From positions 1 to 64,000 of the forward strand of contig CALUPT010000004.1 of assembly GCA_944322715.1 (NCBI GenBank): a stretch of DNA of 64,000 bases, given 5' to 3'. How positions within the stretch are numbered: position 1 is the first letter of the stretch; each line of letters opens with the position of its first letter. The notes beneath the pieces are model-generated. The model saw nothing but the letters and a program-made list of their open reading frames with translations. It was not told the DNA's origin and ran no database searches. This document shows, piece by piece, positions 1 through 8,616 of the stretch. The translations under genes and the position numbers were made by a program. The DNA comes from an uncultured Bacteroidales bacterium. Lineage in GTDB: Bacteria; Bacteroidota; Bacteroidia; Bacteroidales; UBA932.

Positions 1-169
1 TACATGAATTTTAATTTCCCTTTTTGTCCACACATGTAAACCATTGTCAACACACGTCAACTAATGCGTCACTGTGATATTTGGGCAAACCGTGAATTTC
101 TGTCACGGTAGAAATACGTATGAAAAATATGGATAAAAACCGTTACTTCCAAATACGGTCTGGAAAGTA
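1..169. other. Intergenic edge of window, no gene seen
   Basis: No convincing coding region is present. The short open frame that begins at 120 runs across the mnmE terminator and into the antisense of mnmE, so it is not a gene. One small inverted repeat, ACCGTGA (89-95) with TCACGGT (103-109), could form a 7-bp hairpin, but no T-tract follows it. The gene on the left side lies outside the window. Confidence 0.4.
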
Positions 170-204
170 CATAAAAACAAAAGTCGCTGATATACAGCGA
201 CTTT
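170..204 (-). terminator. Rho-independent terminator of mnmE
   Basis: AAAGTCGCTG (180-189) and CAGCGACTTT (195-204) form a perfect 10-bp stem with a 5-nt loop. Read on the minus strand the hairpin is followed by TGTTTTTATG, a good T-rich tail. It lies 42 bases past the mnmE stop codon and is oriented to end mnmE transcription. Confidence 0.75.
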
Positions 205-245
205 ATTCTAAATGGTTATGGTTGGTTATGGCTGTTTACAAGCCG

Positions 246-1991
246 TCATTTGCCGATGCAAAAATTCCTGAAAATATTTCCGAGGATTTCGTCGGTGGAG
301 ATTTCTCCGAGGATGGAGCTGAGGTGGTAGAGCGCTTCTCGAAGGTCCTGGGAGATGAGGTCGGTCGGAACACCGGAGGCGAGTCCTGCCCTGACTCTTT
401 CAAGGGCGCCCGCGGCCGATGACAGTGCCTCGAAATGACGCGTGTTTGTTACCAGGACGGCATCGGAATTTCCAAGAATATCTTTTTGTGATGCGGCAAG
501 AGCTGACTTCAGGGCATCAATTCCCGATTTTTCTTTTGCAGATATCGGGATTACTGAAATGTCCTTGTCGTCAATGAATGAAACAATTTTGTTTATTGTT
601 AAAACATTTTTGTTATATAATTCGCCGGATTCTGCCGAGGTACAGTTTTTTGAGAATTGATTACTTGATTTACAGTAAGTTTCATAAGATTTCACCTCTT
701 CTCTGCCTTGCAGTATGGTTGTATCTTCTGCCCTGGCTGCATCGCACTTGTTTACCACAACGAAAACGGTCTGGACGGCAGGGTCGGTGCGGGAAAGGAT
801 TCCGGAGATACCGGACTTGATTTCCTCCAACGGTCTTGTGGCATCGACAATCCCGAGCACGATCCTGGCATCGCGGAGTTTCCTGTACGACCTTTCGATT
901 CCTATCCTTTCCACAACTTCCGCCGTCTCGCGCAATCCGGCCGTGTCAATGAACCTGAAAAGGACACCATCGATGTTCATCGTCTCTTCGACAGTGTCCC
1001 GGGTTGTCCCGTGGACATCCGACACTATCGCCCTGTCTTCCCCGAGCAGGGCATTGAGCAGTGTGCTCTTGCCAACATTCGTTGCACCGACCAGAGCGAC
1101 CGGGACACCGTTCTTGATTGCATTTCCGAGCCTGAACGAATCCATAAGCCGGTGGATATGCGCCAGGACACCGTCAACAAGAGAGTCCAGCCTGCTTCTG
1201 TCCGCGAATTCAACATCCTCATCGCTGAAATCCAGTTCCAGTTCCATCAGCGAGACAATTTCCAGCAGACTGCCGCGCATATCCTTCAATTCTGAAGAAA
1301 AGCCTCCTTTCAGCTGGCTGATGGCAACCCTGTGGGCAGCCGCGCTTTGTGCCGCAATGACATCCGCAACAGCTTCCGCCTGGGCAAGGTCCATCTTCCC
1401 GTTGAGGAACGCTCTCTGCGTGAATTCTCCCGGAGCGGCCGGACGCAGCCCGGCTTTCACCAGCAAGGCCGATATTTCGCTGACTATATAGGAAGATGCA
1501 TGGCAGGAGATTTCCACCGAATCCTCCCCGGTATATGAATGCGGTGCACGGAAGACATTGGCAAGCACTTCGTCGAGCAATGTGCCATCAGCACCGTATA
1601 TCCGGCCGAAATGTATCCTGTAGCCCTTGGAGTACATTATTGCCAGATTGATGTCATCCTTTATATCTGTCCCGCAATTATGCCCGTCCCAGGTAAATGA
1701 CATTCCGGATGTGGCGGGGCCGCTCTCCGGGCAGGATGTCGGAGCCGTTGGCCGTGTATGGCAATCCGTTGTCATGCCGGGAGCCGTGTCTTGCCGTATG
1801 GATGCGGATGAAGGCCGTGCGGAGGACTGGATTGTATGGTTGGGAGCGAGGTCAGTCCTGACCGCAGGCCTGATGACAGAGGCTGCCGCCCGGATGGCTT
1901 CCGGTCCGCTTATCCGTATCACCGAGATGGCACCTGTCCCAGGAACGGTCGCAGGGGCGAAGATGGTATCATCGTTAAGATTGTGTTCCAT
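246..1991 (-). CDS. mnmE: tRNA uridine-34 modification GTPase MnmE, with two insertions
   Basis: MnmE works with MnmG to install the carboxymethylaminomethyl group at C5 of U34 in certain tRNAs, using methylene-THF and GTP hydrolysis, in the cytoplasm. All G-domain motifs are visible: P-loop GATNVGKS (302-309), GTTRDT (328-333), DTAG (349-352), NKCD (414-417) and SAK (484-486). The C-terminal FCIGK carries the conserved cysteine. At 581 residues it is about 120 longer than the usual 455-465. The excess is an N-terminal-domain insertion (about residues 43-115, rich in Pro, Ser, Thr and Ala) and a second insertion in the G domain between NKCD and SAK (about 425-472). It is transcribed alone, with a terminator downstream. 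The MnmG partner is not in the window. Confidence 0.95.
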   Translation of the reverse strand: MEHNLNDDTIFAPATVPGTGAISVIRISGPEAIRAAASVIRPAVRTDLAPNHTIQSSARPSSASIRQDTAPGMTTDCHTRPTAPTSCPESGPATSGMSFTWDGHNCGTDIKDDINLAIMYSKGYRIHFGRIYGADGTLLDEVLANVFRAPHSYTGEDSVEISCHASSYIVSEISALLVKAGLRPAAPGEFTQRAFLNGKMDLAQAEAVADVIAAQSAAAHRVAISQLKGGFSSELKDMRGSLLEIVSLMELELDFSDEDVEFADRSRLDSLVDGVLAHIHRLMDSFRLGNAIKNGVPVALVGATNVGKSTLLNALLGEDRAIVSDVHGTTRDTVEETMNIDGVLFRFIDTAGLRETAEVVERIGIERSYRKLRDARIVLGIVDATRPLEEIKSGISGILSRTDPAVQTVFVVVNKCDAARAEDTTILQGREEVKSYETYCKSSNQFSKNCTSAESGELYNKNVLTINKIVSFIDDKDISVIPISAKEKSGIDALKSALAASQKDILGNSDAVLVTNTRHFEALSSAAGALERVRAGLASGVPTDLISQDLREALYHLSSILGEISTDEILGNIFRNFCIGK

Positions 1992-2148
1992 ATCTTTATG
2001 TTTTTACAACTCAGGTGTCCTTTTTACAGTACATCTTGCCGTACCATTATAAGGAACTGTCCGGAGATATTTCCGGAAAATCCATCAAACAGTGCCGGAT
2101 TACCGGAAAATGCCCCGGGTGAATGGCCGGTAACATACTTCCGGCGGG

Positions 2149-2156
2149 CAAATTTA
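2149..2156 (-). promoter_or_regulatory. Putative mnmE promoter (-7 box)
   Basis: On the minus strand these bases read TAAATTTG, an exact match to the Bacteroidetes -7 consensus TAnnTTTG. They lie about 158 bases upstream of the mnmE start. No good -33 TTTG at the ideal spacing was found, so the assignment is moderate. Confidence 0.45.
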
Positions 2157-2375
2157 CGATTTTTTACAACCATTTCCAGAATTCGGACGGCAGGGCACGG
2201 GAATTTTATCATTTCCCGTCATTCAAAAGGGCAGAATCCCCGTACGGATGGCGTCCGGTCAGTTTTTAATACTTATAAACCGCCTCACAGAACACTCTGA
2301 TGCAGAATTTCTTGAAATTTTACAGGTGAGATTAATTTATTTTAGAAAATCCATCCGCATTCGAAAAATATTTTG

Positions 2376-2383
2376 TACCTTCG
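2376..2383 (+). promoter_or_regulatory. Putative fimbrial-operon promoter (-7 box)
   Basis: TACCTTCG differs from TAnnTTTG by one base, in an AT-rich context, about 78 bases upstream of the ATG at 2461. It is the only promoter-like box upstream of the nine-gene fimbrial cluster. A -33 element is not obvious. Confidence 0.45.
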
Positions 2384-2460
2384 CAGCGTTTTTCGTGACT
2401 CGAAGAGAAGGCTCATTAACCTATAGAAATTTTAGATCAAACTAAGTGCGTATCAGCAGT

Positions 2461-3603
2461 ATGGCCAAAAAGAGCATACACTGCATTCTGGTGCTGATTT
2501 TATTGGCAGGGGGGGCACAGATAAATATGCCTGCCCAGAACAGGGAGCATTCTGACTCCACTGTTCTCGGAAAGTATCGCTGGTCATTCAGGACCAACGC
2601 GCTGGAGTGGCTTCTCACAATTCCCAATTTCGGAGTAGAATATGATCTTTCGGGGTCGGTCTTCAACAGGATGACCATCGGCCTCAATGCCAGGTATAAC
2701 TGGAATACCGCGCACAATTACGCACCGCCGATGGTGTTCAATGTCTTCGAGGTGCGTCCTGAGTTCCGCTACTACTGGAGGACGGATGACAAGCTCGCAG
2801 TTGGCAACTGGGTCAGGGAGAAGTTCCTGAAGGATGATGCCAGGCATACATGGAGGGCATATTATATCGGAGCATATATCAATGCGGGGACATATTCGTT
2901 CAAACTCGGCAAGGAAGGCCGTCAGGGGCAGATGTATGGCCTGGGTGTCTCGATGGGCTATTCGCTTCCTCTTTATCAGTATAGGAAAGGTGCTGTTGAC
3001 ATAGAGTTCGGCGCGGCGCTCGGACTGGCCATGACGCAGTACAAGGCTTTCGGCCACAATCCGAACGGCAATTATTATTATGAGATGGCAGGCAGGAGCA
3101 GGTGCTTCCACGTCGTGCCGTACCCTGTCGTGTCCGAACTGAAAGTGGCTTTCGTCTACCGTCTGCGTTCAATCGAGGACAAGTACCAGAGGGAAGACCA
3201 GCGCAGGATTATCGAAATGCAGCGGCTTGAACTCCAGAGAAATGATGAGGATGCTCTGAAACAGGCCAGAAGGGATTCTCTGGAAACTGTCAAGAAAGAA
3301 CGCCGGGATTCGATAGGTACGGCGAGACAGGCGCGGCTCGATTCTCTTAAAGCTGCCCGGAGCATGAAGCGGGATTCTCTGTCTACGGCAGATGAAGATA
3401 AGCCGATGACATCACAGGCCGGTAAGGGCGGACAGAAAGAGGCTGCTCCGGATGCAGCCGTGTCTGCGGCCGGACAGAAAACGGCCGGCAGTGCGGTCGG
3501 GGATGAGAAAGGCAAGAGAATCAAATCAAGGCCGGACAGTGGCAGGAAGACACGGGTAAAGTCCGGAAAGGATAAGGATATAATCAGGGAGGATGAGGAA
3601 TGA
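2461..3603 (+). CDS. DUF3575 outer-membrane protein with C-terminal coiled coil
   Basis: First gene of the fimbrial cluster. It has a signal peptide (MAKKSIHCILVLILLAGG, probable cleavage after PAQ) and then a DUF3575-type barrel domain to about residue 235. Visible barrel features are RTNALEWLLTIPNFGVEYDL near the start and repeated aromatic/glycine strands. DUF3575 proteins are regularly encoded in Bacteroidales fimbrial loci, but their biochemical role is not known to me. The last 145 residues are unusual: a charged helix with four exact 11-residue repeats (270-313), then a basic Lys/Arg-rich tail. The open frame extends to a GTG at 2446. The ATG at 2461 was chosen because it directly starts the signal peptide. 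A run of seven G (2509-2515) lies in the signal-peptide codons. The stop overlaps the next start (ATGA). Confidence 0.75.
   Translation: MAKKSIHCILVLILLAGGAQINMPAQNREHSDSTVLGKYRWSFRTNALEWLLTIPNFGVEYDLSGSVFNRMTIGLNARYNWNTAHNYAPPMVFNVFEVRPEFRYYWRTDDKLAVGNWVREKFLKDDARHTWRAYYIGAYINAGTYSFKLGKEGRQGQMYGLGVSMGYSLPLYQYRKGAVDIEFGAALGLAMTQYKAFGHNPNGNYYYEMAGRSRCFHVVPYPVVSELKVAFVYRLRSIEDKYQREDQRRIIEMQRLELQRNDEDALKQARRDSLETVKKERRDSIGTARQARLDSLKAARSMKRDSLSTADEDKPMTSQAGKGGQKEAAPDAAVSAAGQKTAGSAVGDEKGKRIKSRPDSGRKTRVKSGKDKDIIREDEE
2509..2515 (+). repeat. G7 homopolymer in signal-peptide codons
   Basis: Seven consecutive G bases sit in codons 17-19 of the first gene of the fimbrial operon. Slippage by one base would truncate the protein near its N-terminus. 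It is moderate in length for a phase-variable tract. Confidence 0.4.
3268..3399 (+). repeat. Four degenerate 33-bp repeats encoding 11-residue coiled-coil units
   Basis: Four in-frame units at 3268, 3301, 3334 and 3367 encode RRDSLETVKKE, RRDSIGTARQA, RLDSLKAARSM and KRDSLSTADED. The shared pattern is [RK]-x-D-S-[LI] every 11 residues, a hendecad rather than a heptad spacing. The DNA has diverged more than the protein pattern, which suggests an old duplication under selection. Confidence 0.75.
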
Positions 3604-4898
3604 AGCTGCGGAGAATCATATCTGTGATGTCGTTGATGGCTGCCCTTCCGGGCTGTACATTCGTATCTCTTGATGGAAGCGAGGATATGCCGGAGAGCGT
3701 GTCTGTCAATTTCGAACTGAACTGGCCCGGCGGAATTTCCGAGGAAGACAAGCCGGAGAAACTGTGCGTGGCGATGAGCCGTATCATCAACACGGTGCAT
3801 TATGTATGGCAGGTGGATGCGGCTGGAAACATCATTGACGGCAGTGTGCCGGATGGAGGGGCGGAATCTGGAGATGGTACAGCGCCCGGGTCTGGAGTTT
3901 CAGGCGATGGAGCAGTGGAAGGAGATGGGGCTGCGGTGGCTCCGAATACCGGAGAGAATGCGGAAACAGGTGCTTCAGCAGGAGAAAACGCCGGATCGGA
4001 AGAGAATGCCGGAACAGGTGAGATTTCCGGGCCCGGTGATGGGGAAGACGGGGCAGCGGACGGCAGGGAAATGCTGAACGGGGAATACTATATGATGATA
4101 TTCAATGATGTGTCTGACACATACGGGATAGAATCGATAGAGTCGTTCGGAGCTGATCCGGCTGTGAGCATGAGGTCCCTCTATGCGACCGTAAGGGAGC
4201 TTTCTGGCGAGGAGATTCCTGATGATGTCGCCGACTTTAATCCGGCGTTCGGATATGTCTCCGGTTCAGACCCTCTCTATATCGATGTGAAGAAGCAGAG
4301 GATATATCCTACAGTCACTCCGGTGATAGATTTTGACATGAAGCAGCTGACACAGACTCTCACATTCCGTGTCAAGGTCGAGCTCGATGATGGTGTCAGC
4401 ATAGATGGAGAGACTATCAGTGCGGAGATTTCCGGAGTCGCAAGACGGGTGCAGCTGATGTCGGCGACCATCTCGGATTCGACCTACAGGGTGCTGTTTG
4501 ACATGCGCAAGGTCGGCAGCAGCGGGAATGTCGGTACATACGAGGGCAAGGTGAACGTGCTCGGGCTTTTCCCTGCCGGCAGGCAGGAGGATATAGTCGG
4601 TCCGGGGATACTCCAGCTTTCAATCAATGCTACAAGCGGGGACAACCACCGCCGTTTCCATGCCGGCATTAACCTCAGGGAGACCATTGTTTCCGCCGGT
4701 CTGATACGGGAACTCAATGACAGGAGCGGATACAGGGCGGCCAGGAGTTCCGCCGTGCTCAATGTCGACACTGTCCTGCATATCGATGAGAACCAGATTC
4801 TTCCCGATGAAGACAGCCAGGGAGTGGAGATATGGTTCGAGAACGATGGAGGCGACATATTCGATGACCCTGATGATGATCTGGATATAGAAGTGTAG
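3600..4898 (+). CDS. DUF5119-like fimbrial-locus lipoprotein
   Basis: Probable lipoprotein: MKLRRIISVMSLMAALPGC with the lipid-acceptor Cys at residue 19. The body resembles the DUF5119 family found beside DUF3575 and fimbrillin genes, where such proteins are thought to anchor or assemble fimbriae. The first beta-rich segment (30-80) and the rest (160-432) are separated by a Gly/Glu/Ala-rich low-complexity stretch (about 81-155) with repeated GENA-like units that looks like a flexible spacer. The C-terminus is acidic, rich in Asp. The start overlaps the stop of the preceding DUF3575 gene by four bases, and the next gene begins 6 bases downstream, so co-translation is likely. The family call rests on pattern recognition of the beta-rich core and on context. 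Confidence 0.6.
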   Translation: MKLRRIISVMSLMAALPGCTFVSLDGSEDMPESVSVNFELNWPGGISEEDKPEKLCVAMSRIINTVHYVWQVDAAGNIIDGSVPDGGAESGDGTAPGSGVSGDGAVEGDGAAVAPNTGENAETGASAGENAGSEENAGTGEISGPGDGEDGAADGREMLNGEYYMMIFNDVSDTYGIESIESFGADPAVSMRSLYATVRELSGEEIPDDVADFNPAFGYVSGSDPLYIDVKKQRIYPTVTPVIDFDMKQLTQTLTFRVKVELDDGVSIDGETISAEISGVARRVQLMSATISDSTYRVLFDMRKVGSSGNVGTYEGKVNVLGLFPAGRQEDIVGPGILQLSINATSGDNHRRFHAGINLRETIVSAGLIRELNDRSGYRAARSSAVLNVDTVLHIDENQILPDEDSQGVEIWFENDGGDIFDDPDDDLDIEV

Positions 4899-4904
4899 AC
4901 GGAT

Positions 4905-6143
4905 ATGCGGAAAAGGTATTTGTACATACTCGCTTCTGCAGTCCTTCTGCAGTCCTGCACCGACAATTCCTATCGGGGCACGATAGACATTGCGGGCGTC
5001 TCTGATGAACCGATGCCGGTTATCGTCGTCGTCGGCAATCCGGACAACATCTTCGTCAGCAAAGGTTCAGGTGCCATAGACAACGAGACGGAAGTGTGGA
5101 AGAACGCCCCCGTCTATGTCTATTCCTTCCGCAAGGACCTGAACACTTCTTTCGACCGGACCAGTTCGGAAAATGCGGTCGAATGTCTGGTGGATGGCTC
5201 CAAGGACCGCGACGGAGCAATGTCGGGAAAGATGGCGAGGATAGGAGAGCTGGATTCGTATGTGACATGGGAGGGCCCCGAGGATGCAGTGTACTATCCT
5301 CTGAATACGCAGCCATACGATTTCTATGCCTACTATATAGATGACATGCAGATTCCGGATGCCGATTTCGTCCGTACGCCGGATGAAATCTCGTTCCCGG
5401 TAGAGATTGACGGGAGCCAGGATCTGATGTCTGCAAAGGCGACACTTCTGGATGAACAGCTTGAGAATGCCGGCTATACCGATGAGGACAAGGCCAATAT
5501 AACCAATTATGCCTACAGCGCATATACGGCTGCACTGAATATCCAGCCGGTCATCTATTTCAAGCATCATTTGGTGCGTCTCAGATTCGATGTCTATTCG
5601 GGATTCGAAGAGACGACCGGCAAGAAGATATATGTGGACCGTATCGAAGTGAGGTCGAAGACAAAGGGCGTGTTCACCGTGGCTTCCAAGTCAGCTGACA
5701 GGATGGGGGTGGATTTCTCAGGGGATGACCGGCCTTTGACCGACCGGCCGCTGCTGGCTCTCAAGGACAAGGGCGGAGCGGAACTCCAGAGAGTCGAGCT
5801 TCCGTATGCTGGAGACGGGATCGGAATGGAGAACATATACGAGGGTACGCCGGTCAGGATAGGGGAGAGCCTGCTTGTGGCTCCAGATACGGAGTATCAG
5901 GTCATACTTACCCTGACAGAGGTGCTCGAATCCGGACGGCATCATCAGAATGTGAGCAGGACATATTTGAGAACAAGTGCGGGGAATTCCTTCCTCCCGG
6001 GCAACCAGTACACTGTGAGGTTTGCGGTTTACGGAGTGACGGAAGTCGGGACTTCGGTCACTCTGACCCCGTGGGGCGATGGCGGCAGCCTTGAAGTCGG
6101 ACAGGACAGCCCTCCGGTGGCCGTAGAAATAATAACTGACTGA
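4905..6143 (+). CDS. Fimbrillin-family lipoprotein (paralogue A1)
   Basis: Lipoprotein signal peptide with lipobox LLQSC (Cys 18). The sequence has the Mfa-like fimbrillin pattern: a strand-rich N-domain, a YDFYAYYIDD segment, a KHHLVRLRFDV segment in mid-protein, and a C-terminal strand ending in WGDGG. Type V fimbrillins are exported as lipoproteins and polymerise by donor strand exchange after proteolytic removal of the N-terminus; this is family knowledge. It shares the segment IDGSQDLMSAKA and the block around AYSAYTA with the next gene, so the two are paralogues. It lacks the TKA motif of the other three fimbrillins and has VSKG instead. It could be an anchor or minor subunit. Confidence 0.75.
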   Translation: MRKRYLYILASAVLLQSCTDNSYRGTIDIAGVSDEPMPVIVVVGNPDNIFVSKGSGAIDNETEVWKNAPVYVYSFRKDLNTSFDRTSSENAVECLVDGSKDRDGAMSGKMARIGELDSYVTWEGPEDAVYYPLNTQPYDFYAYYIDDMQIPDADFVRTPDEISFPVEIDGSQDLMSAKATLLDEQLENAGYTDEDKANITNYAYSAYTAALNIQPVIYFKHHLVRLRFDVYSGFEETTGKKIYVDRIEVRSKTKGVFTVASKSADRMGVDFSGDDRPLTDRPLLALKDKGGAELQRVELPYAGDGIGMENIYEGTPVRIGESLLVAPDTEYQVILTLTEVLESGRHHQNVSRTYLRTSAGNSFLPGNQYTVRFAVYGVTEVGTSVTLTPWGDGGSLEVGQDSPPVAVEIITD

Positions 6144-6204
6144 AAATAAATATGATAAATACAAAAACAAATATAAACCCAATTATTAACTAAATTTTAA
6201 CGCA

Positions 6205-7434
6205 ATGAAAAAGTTTGCATTGTTGGCAGCCGCTGCAGTCGGAGTGCTTGCAGCCTGCTCAAAGAACGAGGTCACTCCTCAGCAGCCTGAAGATTCAGGA
6301 GATCCGGTGACCGTACGCTTCGGGGTCGGTGCACCTGCGGCTCTTCTTACAAAGGCAACCGGAACCGTAGGCAGCGTGGCCGGAGCGGGAAATGTATGGG
6401 ACCAGCAGACTCTCTATGTCTTCGGATTCGACAGGACTATCGCTGATTTCACCAATGCCGAGACCGACGCATTCATCTGGCATGTATCAGCAACTGCTCC
6501 GGATGGAGTGGAGTCCGGTGAAATCGAAGTCATGAATTCGGATCCGGATGGCGATGGACAGCCGAATCCAGGTCAGGAAGAACCGTTCTACTACGATGGG
6601 AACACCGTATATGATTTCTACGGTTACCATATCGATGATGCATATCTGAGCGGTGAAACGACTGGTTCGACTCCTGAACCGGTTGCCGAGGCAACCAGAA
6701 TCTACGTGCCGTTCAAGATCGATGGCGGCCAGGATCTTATGATTGCAAAGGCCGATCCTCAGGCAGACATTCTCAATACCGATGTGCAAAACTGGCAGAA
6801 TGCCTACAGCGCATACGCCGCACGCCGTGGCGTACAGCCGAATCTTGTATTCGAGCACCAGCTTGCACGCTTTACTTTTGAGATCATCCCGGGCTCCGCA
6901 TCGGCTGACAACATTCAGGTGGAGGCCCTTTCTCTCCAGTCCAAGACAACCGGCAAACTTGTCGTTGTCGGAACACAGGACGTGGAACTCGGTATTCCTC
7001 AGGCAGATGTAGAGGAAGAGCAGGCATGGCTTCCTCTCCGTCAGAAGAATGCACAGTCCGGAGAGCTTGAAGATCTTGCTCCGGTCGGAACGGCAACATT
7101 CAATCCTGCTCCGGAGGCTGTCCAGACTTCGACTGCCATTGGTGAGAGCATTCTTGCAATACCTGGAGAAGCCACATACAAAATCCAGCTTACTCTCGGG
7201 GACAAGGCCGGCGAGCAGCTTACACCGATCGATCCTCAGGAATATACCCTCAATGCTGCTGAACTGACGGGCGCAGGCGAGAATGCAACCGAATTCGAAG
7301 CCGGCAAGTCATACAAGGTGACAATCGTAATCTACGGTCTCGAGGAAGTGAAGATCAAGGCTACGCTTGAAGCATGGGAAGATGGCGGTGAGGCTGTCAT
7401 AGATCCGGACAAGCCTGCATTCCCGGAGGAATAA
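6205..7434 (+). CDS. Fimbrillin-family lipoprotein (paralogue A2, candidate major subunit)
   Basis: Lipobox LAAC (Cys 18) follows a short hydrophobic signal peptide. The mature region shows the fimbrillin pattern: VTVRFGV, LLTKATG around Lys 50, YDFYGYHIDD, IDGGQDLMIAKA, FEHQLARFTFEI and a C-terminal WEDGG strand. It pairs with the preceding gene by shared blocks. It is preceded by 61 bases of very AT-rich leader, unlike the tight joins elsewhere in the cluster, so it may have its own expression signal and be the major pilin. That assignment is inference. The Thr-Lys-Ala at 49-51 is a candidate maturation cleavage site, where related fimbrillins often have Arg. Confidence 0.8.
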   Translation: MKKFALLAAAAVGVLAACSKNEVTPQQPEDSGDPVTVRFGVGAPAALLTKATGTVGSVAGAGNVWDQQTLYVFGFDRTIADFTNAETDAFIWHVSATAPDGVESGEIEVMNSDPDGDGQPNPGQEEPFYYDGNTVYDFYGYHIDDAYLSGETTGSTPEPVAEATRIYVPFKIDGGQDLMIAKADPQADILNTDVQNWQNAYSAYAARRGVQPNLVFEHQLARFTFEIIPGSASADNIQVEALSLQSKTTGKLVVVGTQDVELGIPQADVEEEQAWLPLRQKNAQSGELEDLAPVGTATFNPAPEAVQTSTAIGESILAIPGEATYKIQLTLGDKAGEQLTPIDPQEYTLNAAELTGAGENATEFEAGKSYKVTIVIYGLEEVKIKATLEAWEDGGEAVIDPDKPAFPEE

Positions 7435-7470
7435 TCACGGTTTCAGTCAACTATCAGTAAATTAATTATC

Positions 7471-8553
7471 ATGAAAAAGTCATACATTATTGCAGCAGCC
7501 CTGCTTGCAGTTGTCGGCTGCTCAAAGAACCAGGTCGAAGCGCCTGCAGAGCTTTATCCGGAAGGGACCCCGGTTCCTGTCCAGTTCAGCGCACCTACAA
7601 TCAGCGTGGTGACCAAGGCCGTCAATCCTGAAACAAACCTCGTAGAGGGGGATTCCGCAGCCGGACTTGAGGTAGGAGTCTACGGCCTCGAGACCCAGGA
7701 CAGGAATCTCGTATGGGATTCGGCCGATGAGACCACCTATATCGCAGACCTTCTCAACAGGAATGTCACTATAGCTGAAGATGGTTCCATCACTTTCGAG
7801 AATCCGAAATGCTATTATCCTCTCAGCAACGAGAAGACATTCTCGTTCTATGGCTATTATCCATATTCTGCCGATGCACAGTCCGGGAGCGATGCCTGCA
7901 CGGTTTCATACGACCTGACGCAGGGCAATGTCGATATCCTCTGGGCGGCAGCGTATGCTACAGACCTGGATGCATCAGCGCAGCCTGTAGGTGCAAAGGG
8001 GTACAATGCCGCATATATCCGCAGGCTTGTAAACGCCAACCCTGATCATCCGTATCTTCCATCATTCTCTTTCGAGCACAAGCTCACTGCCCTCAAGTTC
8101 GTGACTTCTCCGTATCCGGGAGAGTCTGCAGCCGGTGCAGAGATGCAGGTCGTAGGCTTCGAACTCCGGAATGTAGCGACACAGATCGACCTTACAGTCG
8201 CATCAACAACGACTGAAGACTGCGGTACTGTCGCATCTGCCGGTACCGGTGATCTTGTCGCTACAGGAGCAGACGGGGGTGCGCTTGCAGTGACTCCGGT
8301 CGAGGGAGGTGCCGATATCCGCACATTCACCCTTCTTCCTGGCGAGTCATACGAGGCCGTGATTACAATAAGCAGGGATGGAGAGCCTCAGGAGCCTCAG
8401 ACAGTTACCGTGACTAACACAAATGGCGGAAGCTTCGAAGCCGGCAAGATATATACGATGAATATCCGTATCAAGAGTCCGGTAGAGGTCGAGATCTTCA
8501 CTGCTTCAGTCGTTGACTGGGTAGATGGAGGAGACATAAACATTGACCTTTGA
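7471..8553 (+). CDS. Fimbrillin-family lipoprotein (paralogue B1)
   Basis: Lipobox VVGC (Cys 17). The N-terminus has PVPVQFSAP followed by VVTKAVN around Lys 49. Mid-protein blocks EKTFSFYGYYPY, VDILWAAAYA and FSFEHKLTALKF are nearly the same as in the following gene, so these two form a second paralogous pair distinct from the first. The C-terminal strand ends in WVDGGDINIDL. It is likely a pilus subunit exported as a lipoprotein and matured at the outer membrane. The gene starts 36 bases after its neighbour, and a stable hairpin lies between it and the next gene. Confidence 0.8.
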   Translation: MKKSYIIAAALLAVVGCSKNQVEAPAELYPEGTPVPVQFSAPTISVVTKAVNPETNLVEGDSAAGLEVGVYGLETQDRNLVWDSADETTYIADLLNRNVTIAEDGSITFENPKCYYPLSNEKTFSFYGYYPYSADAQSGSDACTVSYDLTQGNVDILWAAAYATDLDASAQPVGAKGYNAAYIRRLVNANPDHPYLPSFSFEHKLTALKFVTSPYPGESAAGAEMQVVGFELRNVATQIDLTVASTTTEDCGTVASAGTGDLVATGADGGALAVTPVEGGADIRTFTLLPGESYEAVITISRDGEPQEPQTVTVTNTNGGSFEAGKIYTMNIRIKSPVEVEIFTASVVDWVDGGDINIDL

Positions 8554-8565
8554 TCATTATATCAG

Positions 8566-8599
8566 GATGGTGTGCCGCAGCGGCATGCGGCATGCCATC
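8566..8599 (+). other. Intercistronic hairpin between two fimbrillin genes
   Basis: GATGGTGTGCCGCA (8566-8579) can pair with TGCGGCATGCCATC (8586-8599) over 14 positions, two of them G-U, around a 6-nt loop. No T-tract follows on either strand, so it is not a standard terminator. It could be an mRNA processing or stability element that sets the ratio of the pilins. Confidence 0.6.
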
Positions 8600-8616
8600 A
8601 TTAAAACCAATCAACC

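Larger units (their letters stand above)
1992..2460. other. Divergent intergenic region between mnmE and the fimbrial locus
   Basis: About 470 bases hold no gene. They contain a minus-strand promoter-like box for mnmE and a plus-strand promoter-like box for the fimbrial operon (listed separately). The plus-strand transcript would have a leader of roughly 70 bases. No invertible-promoter inverted repeats or recombinase gene were recognised. Confidence 0.5.

Noticed and set aside
170..300. mnmE 3' end as an integration site for a genomic island, as known for SGI1
   Set aside because: No integrase, no duplicated attachment sequence and no foreign gene next to it can be seen in the short flank available.
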